The notes under the pieces are model-generated. The model was not told the origin of the DNA. It searched no databases and saw only the letters and a list, made by a program, of their open reading frames with translations. 64,000 nt of DNA, from positions 453,136 through 517,135 of the forward strand of contig NZ_JAKFZN010000003.1 of the NCBI RefSeq assembly GCF_021654165.1. Reading direction: 5' to 3'. The DNA comes from Nereida sp. MMG025. GTDB taxonomy: Bacteria > Pseudomonadota > Alphaproteobacteria > Rhodobacterales > Rhodobacteraceae. Both the position numbers and the translations under genes were made by a program. Shown piece by piece: positions 51,197 to 60,058 of this stretch (position 1 is the first letter of the stretch; each line of letters opens with the position of its first letter).

Positions 51197-52819
51197 TCAG
51201 GTGGGGTCGTCTGGGTCAAAGCCGATGGAACGTTGCCACGCGCGCCATTGGTCGTAAATAGGATCAGCTTTGGTATTTTCAGTTGCCCAATGAGCTGGTG
51301 GTTCAGCATCCAATTTTGCTTCCCTCCATTCAGCTTTCAGCGAAAAGATAGAATATATTTGCTGTTTGGTTAACTGTGGAACATTGGGATAGACGTTAAC
51401 AATTAAGCTACCGGCCAAATCGCTGTGTTTGAACGAGGTGAAGTCGTTGAATAAGGTCCCGGAAAAGTAAGACCCTTCTAATTGGTTTCTTTCCAGCTTT
51501 GCGCCCTTCAAATTGGTTGACCTAAAATTAGTACCTCGTAAAATTGTGGCTCTGATCTTGGCCCCAGTAAAATCAACTGAGTAGAATGCGCAGCGAGCCA
51601 TGGTAGCCTCACCTATGGTTATCCCTATCATCCGAGACGAAGAAAAGTCGCTTTCTTCAAGTATTGAGCGAACGATCTCGGCTCCATGTAAGTCCACGTC
51701 ACTAAAGGTACACATTTCAAGGTTAACAAGATCAAAGTCTACGCCAATTAGTGAGCCATAACTAAAGTCTGACCCCTTAAGCCTTACCGATGAAAAGTCT
51801 GCCCCATCCAAGCGGCTTCCTGCAAAATTTGTAAGTTCGAAAAAGCCATCCTCAAAAACCGCTCCTTGAAGGTTGCAATCGCTTAGATCCAAGCGCCATT
51901 GCTTTTTCGTAATGTTTCGATAGTCCTTTGTGAAACTTCGTCCAATTACCTCAATAGCTGTTTGGATGTCTATTCTCGGAGGCGAGCATCTTAGTGCCCA
52001 ATGGGTTAGAGCATCAGGGTCTAAGTCATGATTTGGATCAATTCCTGTTCTTCGATGGATTTCATGATCAAAATCCAAACCATCGAAATTGCTAAATTCT
52101 AAATCCTTCGAAGCGGTTCTCCAGATTTCTACTGGACTGGTGCTACTTTGATCTTTCTTTGTGTTCCCACGTATGTAGGCAGTCAGTGTCTCAACAATCT
52201 GAGCTTCGTCCCTCGGGCTATCTTTCGCGATCCTTTCCAGTGAATAAATCGCACCAACTCTTACTTCTAAATTGGGACCAGTTTCTTCAAAAGCCAATGA
52301 CTTTCCGCTACTGTCCCGTTGATTGCGTTTCAGGACTTTTTCTGCGCCCAATCCCTCAACCGCTTTATTGATCCGATCCGTAATGAGACCTTCGATCTCA
52401 GTTTGTGTTTGCGTCCGCGTATATTTCAGCCGCAACATCGTTAGGGGCAGCCCAATCACCGCACCTGTAACGGCCGTTATCCCGACAAACTGCGCCAGCA
52501 AAAACCTAAAGTCGCTTTTATCTTCGTAATTGATAGGAGCCGCTGTTAGCAGCAGCTTGATAATCAAAAACACCAATCCTGCCACCAGAACGACAAACAC
52601 AATAGCCCAGATCACCGACAGCCCTGTAAACAGCGCGGCGGGCATCTCTTGCATCCCCAGACGCTTTTGCAGGCTCTCCGCCGTTTTGTCGTCGGGCTGT
52701 TTGCGCCCTGCGCCCCATATGGCCCCGACGAACAACAACGCCAATAGCCCCACGGTCAGCACTTGCAACCGTGTGGCATCTCCAAAGGTAAAGGCGCCGT
52801 CCAACCACACCTGCATCAT
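51197..52819 (-). CDS. Membrane-anchored pentapeptide-repeat protein
   Basis: A 540-residue protein. Three helices occur in the first 130 residues (about 20-40, 60-90 and 107-125). A cytosolic segment like that of other anchored pentapeptide proteins follows (VRVGAIYSLERIAKDSPRD, AYIRGN). Pentapeptide repeats run from about residue 320 to 470 (A(D/N)LxG style: LDGADFSSVRLKGSDFS, TGAKIRATILRGTNF). The DNA of residues beyond about 120 is plainly AT-richer than the N-terminal part and the neighbours, hinting at a swapped C-terminal region. Function unknown. Starts at one of two tandem ATGs. Confidence 0.8.
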   Translation of the reverse strand: MMQVWLDGAFTFGDATRLQVLTVGLLALLFVGAIWGAGRKQPDDKTAESLQKRLGMQEMPAALFTGLSVIWAIVFVVLVAGLVFLIIKLLLTAAPINYEDKSDFRFLLAQFVGITAVTGAVIGLPLTMLRLKYTRTQTQTEIEGLITDRINKAVEGLGAEKVLKRNQRDSSGKSLAFEETGPNLEVRVGAIYSLERIAKDSPRDEAQIVETLTAYIRGNTKKDQSSTSPVEIWRTASKDLEFSNFDGLDFDHEIHRRTGIDPNHDLDPDALTHWALRCSPPRIDIQTAIEVIGRSFTKDYRNITKKQWRLDLSDCNLQGAVFEDGFFELTNFAGSRLDGADFSSVRLKGSDFSYGSLIGVDFDLVNLEMCTFSDVDLHGAEIVRSILEESDFSSSRMIGITIGEATMARCAFYSVDFTGAKIRATILRGTNFRSTNLKGAKLERNQLEGSYFSGTLFNDFTSFKHSDLAGSLIVNVYPNVPQLTKQQIYSIFSLKAEWREAKLDAEPPAHWATENTKADPIYDQWRAWQRSIGFDPDDPT

Positions 52820-53077
52820 CAAATCTCCGTCACCAACACCACAACCCTAACGCGCAAAAAACGGGTCAGCCAGTGGCAAATCGCAGGCGTGCGGGCGCGG
52901 TAACATCCGCCAATTTGCGCCCCTGTTGCGCGCGGCGCAAACCATAGAACGTCTGACGCATTGCCATACCGTGAGCAGACGCTAGGCCATACACCCGTTT
53001 TTGGCGTTTTCGCACCTTGCACACCCCCCATATCATGCATAGGTTCCCCCAAACTTTAGCACCCAAAAGAGGTTCCC

Positions 53078-53365
53078 ATGGACGGCAGCGCCTTCGCACA
53101 ATTTGTCCCGCTTATCCTGATCTTTGCGATCATGTATTTCCTGCTGATCCGCCCTCAGCAAAAGAAGATGAAAGAGCATCAGGCGATGGTCGCGGCCCTG
53201 CGTCGTGGCGATCAGGTGGTCACTCAGGGCGGGCTGATCGGCAAGGTCTCGAAGGTCAAGGAAGGCGAGAACGAGCTGGAGGTCGAAGTGGCCGATGGCG
53301 TCAAGGTGCGGGTCGTGCAAAACACCATCACCCAAGTGTTGAACAAGACCGAACCTGCAAGCTAA
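53078..53365 (+). CDS. yajC: Preprotein translocase subunit YajC
   Basis: A 95-residue single-helix protein (helix about residues 7-24) with RPQQKKMKEHQAMVAALRRGD and GLIGKVSKV following, which matches YajC. It associates with SecDF and SecYEG in the inner membrane. It precedes secD by 26 bases in the standard yajC-secD-secF order. Confidence 0.95.
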   Translation: MDGSAFAQFVPLILIFAIMYFLLIRPQQKKMKEHQAMVAALRRGDQVVTQGGLIGKVSKVKEGENELEVEVADGVKVRVVQNTITQVLNKTEPAS

Positions 53366-53391
53366 CCCCCTGACCTGAAAGGGGTTTTTCG

Positions 53392-55053
53392 ATGCTCCAG
53401 ATCACCCTTTGGCAACGGATCATGATTGTGCTGACCATTGTTGTCGGTCTGTCATTGGCGCTGCCCAACCTGTTTTACCCACGGGTCGAAGCGCATAACG
53501 ACGCCGTCGCCGCGATGGAACTGGACGGGGCATCGCCCACGCTGATCGATCAGGCCGCACGTTGGCCATCGGTGTTGCCATCGGGGTTGGTCAACCTGGG
53601 GCTTGACTTGCGGGGCGGGGCGCATTTGTTGGCCGAGCTTCCGCTTGAGGACGTGTATCAAAAGCGCATGGTCGGCATCTGGCCATCGGTCTTTGATGCG
53701 CTGCGCGACAACCGCGACCAGATCGGCAACTTCCGCCGCCTCGGCATTGAAGACGGTGAACTCCGCATCCGCATCGCCGAGCCCGCAAACGTGCCGCAAG
53801 CCCTTGAAATCGTTGAGAGTGTTGCAACGCCAGTGGCGTCATTGTCCGCGCTTAACGCCACTGATATTCAGGTGCGTGCCGAAAATGACGTGATCATCGT
53901 CAGCCTGACAGACGAGGAAAAAGCCGCCACCGACGAGCGCACCATGCTGCAATCGCTCGAAATCATCCGGCGCCGTATCGACGAGGTCGGCACCCGCGAA
54001 CCCACCATCCAGCGTCAGGGCGCCAATCGTATCCTTATTCAAGTGCCGGGCCTGGGATCGGCGCAGGAACTCAAAGACCTGATCGGCACCACCGCGCAAC
54101 TTTCGTTCCATCCCGTGATCGGCCGCTCTGCCGACGCCAACGTGCGGGCAGGGGTCGGCAATGTGTTGTTCCCGTCGATTGATGAAGAAGGCATCTTCTA
54201 CATCCTCGAAGAAAATCCCGTCGTCACGGGCGAAGACCTTGTCGACAGCCAACCCTCGTTCGATCAAAACGGTGGGCCAGCCGTGTCCTTCCGCTTCAAC
54301 AGTGCGGGCGGCGCGAAATTCGGGCGCTACACCGCGGAAAACGTCGGACAGCTGTTTGCGATTGTCCTCGACGAAGAAGTGATCAGCGCCCCGCGCATCA
54401 ACGAAGCCATTCCCGGCGGCTCTGGCATCATCACAGGCAACTTCAGCCTTGAGGAAAGCACGCAGCTTGCGGTCCTGTTGCGCGCAGGGGCGCTGCCTGT
54501 TGAGCCTGAGTTTGTCGAAGAACGCACGGTCGGCCCCGAACTGGGTGCCGACAGTATCGAGGCAGGGCGCATCGCCTGCATCGTCGCATTCATCGCGGTG
54601 CTGGTCTTTATGTTCCTCAGCTATGGCACCTTCGGTGTTTTTGCCAATATCGCGCTTATCATCAACGTTGGCCTAATCTTCGGCCTGCTGTCGCTGATCG
54701 GAGCGACGCTCACGCTGCCGGGTATCGCAGGGATCGTGCTGACCATCGGGATGGCGGTGGATGCCAACGTGCTGGTGTTCGAGCGGATCCGCGAAGAACT
54801 CAAGACGTCCAAAGGACCCGCCCGCGCCATCGAGCTTGGCTATGAAAAGGCGCTGTCGGCGATCATCGACGCCAACATCACCACGTTTATCACGGCCGTG
54901 ATCCTGTTTGTCATGGGCTCGGGGCCTGTGCGCGGGTTTGCGATCACCCTTGGCCTTGGCATCCTGACATCCGTCTTTACAGCGATCTACGTCACACGCC
55001 TGTTCGTGGTGATCTGGTTTGAACACCGTCGCCCCAAAACAATCGAGGTCTAG
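53392..55053 (+). CDS. secD: Protein translocase subunit SecD
   Basis: A 553-residue SecDF component that uses the proton gradient to complete protein export. Helix 1 is at the N-terminus. The P1 domain carries LGLDLRGGAHLLAE and IIRRRIDEVGTREPTIQRQG, and the core membrane half has GIVLTIGMAVDANVLVFERIREE. Next gene secF begins after 4 bases. Confidence 0.97.
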   Translation: MLQITLWQRIMIVLTIVVGLSLALPNLFYPRVEAHNDAVAAMELDGASPTLIDQAARWPSVLPSGLVNLGLDLRGGAHLLAELPLEDVYQKRMVGIWPSVFDALRDNRDQIGNFRRLGIEDGELRIRIAEPANVPQALEIVESVATPVASLSALNATDIQVRAENDVIIVSLTDEEKAATDERTMLQSLEIIRRRIDEVGTREPTIQRQGANRILIQVPGLGSAQELKDLIGTTAQLSFHPVIGRSADANVRAGVGNVLFPSIDEEGIFYILEENPVVTGEDLVDSQPSFDQNGGPAVSFRFNSAGGAKFGRYTAENVGQLFAIVLDEEVISAPRINEAIPGGSGIITGNFSLEESTQLAVLLRAGALPVEPEFVEERTVGPELGADSIEAGRIACIVAFIAVLVFMFLSYGTFGVFANIALIINVGLIFGLLSLIGATLTLPGIAGIVLTIGMAVDANVLVFERIREELKTSKGPARAIELGYEKALSAIIDANITTFITAVILFVMGSGPVRGFAITLGLGILTSVFTAIYVTRLFVVIWFEHRRPKTIEV

Positions 55054-55057
55054 CCCA

Positions 55058-56026
55058 ATGCGTCTGCGTCTGGTCAAACAAAACACAAGCTTCGATTTCT
55101 TCAAACGCGCCAACCTTTGGCTTGGTATTTCGGGGCTCATGATGGTGGTGGCGTTTGTCAGCTTCATCATTCAAGGGCTCAATTACGGCATCGACTTTCA
55201 GGGCGGCACCACAATCCGCACCCAAGCGGAAAGCCCGGTGGACATTGCAGCTTACCGCACAGCGGTTGAACCTTTGGATCTGGGCGATGTCTCGATCACC
55301 GAGGTGTTTGACCCGCAATTTGCCGATGATGAAAACGTGGCAATGATCCGTATTCAGGCACAAGAGGGCGAAGAGGCGGCCTCGGGCGATATGATTGCGG
55401 ATGTGACCGCCGCGTTGCAGGCTGTCGATGCAACCCTGACGGTGCAGTCTGTAGAAAGTGTCGGCCCAAAGGTGTCGGGTGAGCTGATCCAGACCGCAGC
55501 GATTGCGGTCGTGTTGGCAATCGGTGCGGTCCTGATCTACATCTGGCTGCGCTTTGAATGGCAGTTCGCACTTGGCGCTGTTGCGGCCCTTGTGCATGAT
55601 GTGATCCTGACGATCGGCGTATTTTCGGAACTTCAAATCCGCTTTGACCTTGCGATCATCGCGGCACTTCTGACCATCGTGGGCTATTCGCTCAATGACA
55701 CTGTGGTTGTGTTTGACCGCGTGCGGGAAAACCTGCGCAAATACAAACAAAAGCCGCTCAAAGAGGTTTTGAACCTGTCGATCAACGAAACGCTGTCGCG
55801 GACGTTCATGACATCGGTGACCACGCTTCTGGCACTTATTTCGCTTTATGTGCTTGGCGGCGATGTGATCCGCGGGTTTGTCTTTGCGATGATCTGGGGG
55901 GTGATTGTCGGAACCTACTCGTCGATCTTCGTGGCTTCTGCGATGTTGCTGTGGCTTGGCGTCAAGCGCGACTGGTCCAAACCCACAGATGAAGGTGGCA
56001 CCCAGTTTGGCGATGTGGACGCCTAG
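55058..56026 (+). CDS. secF: Protein translocase subunit SecF
   Basis: A 322-residue partner of SecD with six helices. The GIDFQGGT motif follows helix 1, and TIVGYSLNDTVVVFDRVREN is the conserved helix-4 segment. The ATG at 55058 is preferred over an in-frame start inside secD. It is followed by paired palindromes and a TauE gene. Confidence 0.96.
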   Translation: MRLRLVKQNTSFDFFKRANLWLGISGLMMVVAFVSFIIQGLNYGIDFQGGTTIRTQAESPVDIAAYRTAVEPLDLGDVSITEVFDPQFADDENVAMIRIQAQEGEEAASGDMIADVTAALQAVDATLTVQSVESVGPKVSGELIQTAAIAVVLAIGAVLIYIWLRFEWQFALGAVAALVHDVILTIGVFSELQIRFDLAIIAALLTIVGYSLNDTVVVFDRVRENLRKYKQKPLKEVLNLSINETLSRTFMTSVTTLLALISLYVLGGDVIRGFVFAMIWGVIVGTYSSIFVASAMLLWLGVKRDWSKPTDEGGTQFGDVDA

Positions 56027-56040
56027 CCCCGCGTCGGGCG

Positions 56041-56085
56041 CGCGATTTTCGAAAATCGCGGGGCAAGGCCTTTCGAAAGGCCTTG
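56041..56085 (+). repeat. Paired perfect palindromes after secF
   Basis: CGCGATTTTCGAAAATCGCG (56041-56060) is a 20-base perfect palindrome, and CAAGGCCTTTCGAAAGGCC plus TTG (56064-56085) is a 22-base perfect one. Only GGG lies between them. Both have the apex TTCGAA. They sit 15 bases after the secF stop with no T tract. Confidence 0.9.
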
Positions 56086-56102
56086 TCGCGTTGCGCTGAA
56101 GG

Positions 56103-56837
56103 ATGGCGTTTTTGCCGGACGCCTGGCCGCTGCTTGTGGGTGCCGTGCTTGTCGCGGGTCTCGTGCGCGGCTTTGCAGGGTTTGGAACCGCGATGATCTA
56201 CCTGCCCGTCGCAGGGCAGGTGCTTGACCCCTTTGCCGCCATCGTAACCTTGATTGTCATGGATATCATCGGGCCGCTTCCTGCGGTGCCCCGCGCGATC
56301 AAGGAAGGGCATCCGCGGGATGTTTTGCGCCTGTGGCTCGGAATGTCCGTTATGGTTCCTGTTGGCCTCAGTGTTCTGACTGTCACGCAACCACAGGTGT
56401 TTCGCTACGGCGTATCAGGTATTTCGCTATGCCTGTTGATATGCCTGATCTTTGGGCTGCGGTATTCAGGTGTTTTGAAACGCTGGATGATTTACGCTAC
56501 GGGCGCACTTTCGGGCTTTTTGGGTGGCGTTGCGGGGCTGGCGGGACCCCCTGTCATTTTGCTCTATATGGCCAGCCCGCATCCGCCCAAGGTGATCCGG
56601 GCCAACACAATGCTGTTTTTGGTGCTGGTCGATGTCACGATGATTGCCGTTCTCGGGGCGATGGGCCGGCTGTCTGGTGAGGCCATATTGATCGGCGCCA
56701 CCCTGATTTTGCCATACATGGCGGGGGTGTTGATCGGAACGCGCCTTTTTGATCCCACGCGCGAGACGCTTTATACGCGTGTGGCATATCTCATCATCAC
56801 GGTTTCTGCCCTTTCGGGTCTGCCGCTTTGGGATTAA
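56103..56837 (+). CDS. TauE/SafE-family anion exporter (copy 2)
   Basis: A 244-residue membrane protein of the TauE/SafE family. The first half has LVRGFAGFGTAMIYLPVAG and the second half has SGFLGGVAGLAGPPVILLYMA. About eight helices are expected. It is only distantly similar to the protein at 23949. Substrate unknown; some members export sulfite or sulfonates. Confidence 0.85.
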   Translation: MAFLPDAWPLLVGAVLVAGLVRGFAGFGTAMIYLPVAGQVLDPFAAIVTLIVMDIIGPLPAVPRAIKEGHPRDVLRLWLGMSVMVPVGLSVLTVTQPQVFRYGVSGISLCLLICLIFGLRYSGVLKRWMIYATGALSGFLGGVAGLAGPPVILLYMASPHPPKVIRANTMLFLVLVDVTMIAVLGAMGRLSGEAILIGATLILPYMAGVLIGTRLFDPTRETLYTRVAYLIITVSALSGLPLWD

Positions 56838-56864
56838 ACAGGACGCAAGAGGAAAGGCACGCTG

Positions 56865-57218
56865 ATGAAACTGACCGAAATCACCTATGATGATGCCATT
56901 CCGGTGGACGGCTATGGCCCCGGATTTTTCCGTATCGGTGGCGAGGTGTTTGAAGGCCCGACGCTGGTGCACCCCAACGGTGCGGGCCCTTGGGGCGGCT
57001 ATGAGGATCTGCAAGCCTTGGTCGCACTGAAAGAAAGCATTGATGTGGTTTTTGTGGGCACGGGCAAAGACATCGCCCATCCGCCCGCTGCATTCAAACA
57101 AGCCCTCGAAGCGGCCGGATTTGGGGTTGAGCCTATGTCATCGCCATCCGCATGCCGCACCTACAATGTCTTGGTCAGTGAAGGGCGGCGCATCGCGTTG
57201 GCCTTGATCCCTGTGTAG
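56865..57218 (+). CDS. Mth938-like domain protein (NDUFAF3-related)
   Basis: A 117-residue single-domain protein of the Mth938/DUF498 family. Seen are [29 protein letters not shown] and [23 protein letters not shown], which is a typical C-terminus. The eukaryotic relative NDUFAF3 helps assemble complex I. In bacteria its role is open. Located between TauE and ccmA on the same strand. Confidence 0.85.
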   Translation: MKLTEITYDDAIPVDGYGPGFFRIGGEVFEGPTLVHPNGAGPWGGYEDLQALVALKESIDVVFVGTGKDIAHPPAAFKQALEAAGFGVEPMSSPSACRTYNVLVSEGRRIALALIPV

Positions 57219-57223
57219 CGCAC

Positions 57224-57838
57224 ATGCTTTCGCTTGCCGATGTTACTGTGGCCCGTGGTGGTCTGCCTGTTTTGGAAGGTGTCTCGTTTGACGTGGGCGC
57301 AGGGCAGGCGCTTGTTCTGCGCGGCCCCAACGGCATTGGCAAAACAACGCTTTTGCGTGCGATTGCGGGGCTGCAACCTGTGCTGGCTGGAACGATTGCG
57401 CATGATGAAGATGCCGTTGCCTACGGCGCCCATTCGGACGGTCTCAAAGCGCAACTGAGCGTGCGCGAAAACCTGCAATTCTGGGCGGACGTTTATGGTG
57501 GCGGTGACGTGGAGCAAGCGTTGCACGATATGAATATGGCGGATTTGCAAAGCCGTCCGGCAGCGCAGCTTTCAGCAGGACAAAAGCGCCGCCTTGGGCT
57601 GGCCAGACTGTTGGTGACGGGCCGCCCGATCTGGGTGCTGGATGAGCCTACGGTGTCGCTTGATAAATTTTCGGTAAACCTGTTTGCCGACCGTGTGCGC
57701 ACCCACCTTGCAAGCGGTGGGGCGGCTGTGTTGGCCACGCATATTGATTTGGGACTGTCCGAGGCGCGCGAGCTGGATCTTGCCCCGTTCAAGGCCGTGC
57801 CACCCACTGAAGAAGCCTTTGACGAGGCGTTTTTGTGA
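57224..57838 (+). CDS. ccmA: Heme exporter ATP-binding protein CcmA
   Basis: A 204-residue ATPase of cytochrome c maturation system I: Walker [10 protein letters not shown], signature [14 protein letters not shown], Walker [13 protein letters not shown] and switch His in VLATHIDLG. With CcmB, C and D it powers release of holo-CcmE. Overlaps ccmB by 4 bases. Confidence 0.95.
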   Translation: MLSLADVTVARGGLPVLEGVSFDVGAGQALVLRGPNGIGKTTLLRAIAGLQPVLAGTIAHDEDAVAYGAHSDGLKAQLSVRENLQFWADVYGGGDVEQALHDMNMADLQSRPAAQLSAGQKRRLGLARLLVTGRPIWVLDEPTVSLDKFSVNLFADRVRTHLASGGAAVLATHIDLGLSEARELDLAPFKAVPPTEEAFDEAFL

Positions 57839-58497
57839 AGGCGCTTTTGATCCGCGATCTCAGACTTGCGATCAGGGCAGGGGGTGGTTTTGGCCTTGGG
57901 CTGTCGTTCTTTCTGATCCTTGTGACGCTTGTGCCTTTCGGGGTCGGTCCCGATGCCGAAGTGTTGGCCCGCATCGCACCCGGCATCTTGTGGGTTGGAT
58001 CACTGCTGGCGTGCTTGTTGTCGCTTGATCGTATTTTTGCGCTAGATTTTGAAGATGGGTCGCTGGATCTGCTGGCGACGGCGCCCTTGCCGATGGAGGG
58101 CACAGTCAGCATCAAAGCTCTGGCCCATTGGCTGACAACCGGACTGCCGCTGGTGGTGATTGCCCCGTTGCTTGGTCTGCTGTTGAACCTGCCGCTTCAG
58201 GCCTATCCGTGGATGATCCTGTCTTTGTTGGCGGGCACGCCCGCTTTGTCGGTGATCGGCACCTTCGGTGCGGCCCTGACTGTGGGGGTGAAACGCGGGG
58301 GCTTGCTGTTGTCGCTCCTGGTGTTACCCCTTTATATGCCGACGCTGATTTTCGGGGCGGAGACCGTGCGGCGGGGTGCCGAAGGTCTGCCCACGACCAC
58401 GCCGCTTTTGATGGTCGCTGGCATCACAATGGGCTGCGTGGCCCTGATGCCCTTTGCATCGGCTGCGGCAATCCGCGTCGGGCTGAAAGGGCAATAA
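57835..58497 (+). CDS. ccmB: Heme exporter permease CcmB
   Basis: A 220-residue, six-helix inner-membrane protein. The start is GTG, overlapping the ccmA stop (GTGA). Family features are [16 protein letters not shown] near the N-terminus, [20 protein letters not shown] and [25 protein letters not shown]. Member of the CcmABCD complex. Confidence 0.94.
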   Translation: MKALLIRDLRLAIRAGGGFGLGLSFFLILVTLVPFGVGPDAEVLARIAPGILWVGSLLACLLSLDRIFALDFEDGSLDLLATAPLPMEGTVSIKALAHWLTTGLPLVVIAPLLGLLLNLPLQAYPWMILSLLAGTPALSVIGTFGAALTVGVKRGGLLLSLLVLPLYMPTLIFGAETVRRGAEGLPTTTPLLMVAGITMGCVALMPFASAAAIRVGLKGQ

Positions 58498-58566
58498 AGC
58501 GATTGTGAGCGACCGCGACGGCATGTCATATCTCAACAAAAGAGCAACTGGGCCTATCTAAGCATC

Positions 58567-59298
58567 ATGTCACTTTGGGAATACGCAAATCCGCGCAAGT
58601 TCATGGCGCTGTCAGGCACCGTCCTGCCTTGGGTTACAGGGCTGGCGGCCGTGTTGTGCTGTGTGGGCGTCGTCTGGGGCTTTTTCTTCACGCCTGATGA
58701 TTTCCGCATGGGCAGCACCGTCAAGATTATCTACATCCATGTGCCGTCGGCGATGATGGCGATCAACATCTGGGTGATGATGCTGATCACCTCGCTGATC
58801 TGGTTGGTGCGTCGCCATCATGTGTCGGCGCTGGCCAGTAAGGCTGCGGCCCCGATCGGGTTAATAATGACAGTGATTGCGCTTGCGACCGGTGCCATCT
58901 GGGGCAAGCCGATGTGGGGCACCTACTGGGCGTGGGATCCGCGTCTGACATCGTTCTTGATATTGTTCCTGTTTTACCTGGGCTACATGGCGCTTTGGGA
59001 AGCGATCGAAAACAAGGATACCGCCGCCGATCTTACGGCAGTGCTGTGTCTTGTCGGCTCGGTCTTTGCGCTGTTGTCGCGCTATGCTGTGCGGTTTTGG
59101 AACCAAGGCTTGCACCAAGGCACATCCGTTCCCGTGGCGACAGGCGAACGAACGGTGGCAGATGTATTCTTTGTGCCGCTTGCGATATCCATGGTGGGCT
59201 TTGGCGTGCTGTTTTTAGCGCTGGTGTTGCAGCGCACACGCACCGAGGTGCGCGCCCGCCGCCTGCAAGCATTGCAGGCGCGCGAAAGGATGGGGTGA
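58567..59298 (+). CDS. ccmC: Heme exporter protein CcmC
   Basis: A 243-residue, six-helix protein of the heme handling family. The periplasmic tryptophan-rich motif GKPMWGTYWAWDPRLTS is present, with its flanking conserved His residues (YIHVPSA, RFWNQGLHQG). It transfers heme to CcmE. Its TGA stop shares the A with the ATG of ccmD (TGATG). Confidence 0.96.
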   Translation: MSLWEYANPRKFMALSGTVLPWVTGLAAVLCCVGVVWGFFFTPDDFRMGSTVKIIYIHVPSAMMAINIWVMMLITSLIWLVRRHHVSALASKAAAPIGLIMTVIALATGAIWGKPMWGTYWAWDPRLTSFLILFLFYLGYMALWEAIENKDTAADLTAVLCLVGSVFALLSRYAVRFWNQGLHQGTSVPVATGERTVADVFFVPLAISMVGFGVLFLALVLQRTRTEVRARRLQALQARERMG

Positions 59299-59447
59299 TG
59301 GTTGATCTGGGGAAATACGCGGCCGACGTTATGTTGGCCTATGCTGTGACGATTGCGCTGATTGTGGGGCTGATCCTTGTGAGCTTGCGTCAATCGCGCA
59401 AAGTCAAAGCCGCCCTGAGCGAGATCGAGGCGCGCCGCAATGGCTAA
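59298..59447 (+). CDS. ccmD: Heme exporter protein CcmD
   Basis: A 49-residue single-helix protein (helix about residues 12-34) starting MVDLGKYAADVMLAYAVT. It has the small-size, one-helix and basic-tail pattern of CcmD, the CcmABC-associated factor for CcmE release. The start is at 59298, sharing one base with the ccmC stop; its end overlaps ccmG by 8 bases. Confidence 0.9.
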   Translation: MVDLGKYAADVMLAYAVTIALIVGLILVSLRQSRKVKAALSEIEARRNG

Positions 59448-59979
59448 ACCGTTGATGCTGATCCCGCCGCTGGTGTTCGCTGGCTTTGCCGCTTTGGTCG
59501 GTGTGGGCATGTTCCGTGATGACCCTGACAGTCTGCCCTCTGCCCGCGCGGGGCAGGTTGCGCCTGAGGTGGTCATCACACCACTGGCGGCCCTGCCAAC
59601 ATTCGACAGTGACGCGTTGAAAGAAGAGGGTGTGAAGCTGGTGAATTTCTGGGCCAGCTGGTGCGCCCCTTGTCGCGCCGAACATGACCAGTTGATGGCG
59701 TTGCAGGCCGAGGGCGTGCCGATCTATGGTATCAATTATAAAGAACCCGATATGGACAATGCGATCGGTTTTCTGGAAGAGCTTGGCAATCCGTTCGACG
59801 CGGCGGGCCAAGACATCACAGGGCGCGACACTGCCGTAGAGTGGGGCGTTTACGGAATTCCCGAAACCTATGTGATTGACAGTGACGGCGTCATAAGGCT
59901 TCGGTTTGCAGGGCCGATTACCGAAAGTATTCTGGAAAGCACCATACGCCCTGCCATAGAGGCCGCGCGTTCAAATTGA
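59440..59979 (+). CDS. ccmG: Thiol:disulfide interchange protein CcmG (DsbE)
   Basis: A 179-residue membrane-anchored thioredoxin-fold protein: N-terminal helix (about 6-24), the active site WASWCAPCRAEH near residues 70-80, cis-Pro region YGIPETYVID and the acidic GINYKEP motif. It reduces the apocytochrome c CxxCH thiols for heme attachment. Last gene of ccmABCDG; the 57-base repeat follows. Confidence 0.95.
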   Translation: MAKPLMLIPPLVFAGFAALVGVGMFRDDPDSLPSARAGQVAPEVVITPLAALPTFDSDALKEEGVKLVNFWASWCAPCRAEHDQLMALQAEGVPIYGINYKEPDMDNAIGFLEELGNPFDAAGQDITGRDTAVEWGVYGIPETYVIDSDGVIRLRFAGPITESILESTIRPAIEAARSN

Positions 59980-60000
59980 GTGGCTGAGGCCACCCACCAT

Positions 60001-60057
60001 GTTTGGATGAGGGGCGCTGCCCCTCAAACTCCCCGAGGTATTTGGACAACAATGAAG
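60001..60057 (+). repeat. 57-base dispersed repeat, copy B
   Basis: Same element as 18017-18073 with two base differences. It fills the convergent junction of ccmG and dsbB and ends one base before the dsbB stop codon, exactly the same position relative to the minus-strand gene as in the first copy. Confidence 0.9.
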
Positions 60058-60058
60058 T

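Noticed and set aside
49988..51373. 461-codon plus-strand open frame
   Set aside because: Antisense to serS, whose class II motifs are unambiguous.
52823..53077. Possible small RNA or small gene between the pentapeptide gene and yajC
   Set aside because: The 255-base gap has open frames on the minus strand, but none shows a family motif, sensible composition or a ribosome site, and no strong hairpin was found.
56041..56085. Reading the palindromes after secF as an ordinary terminator
   Set aside because: Neither stem is followed by a T run and one is a loop-free palindrome, so they were listed as repeats instead.
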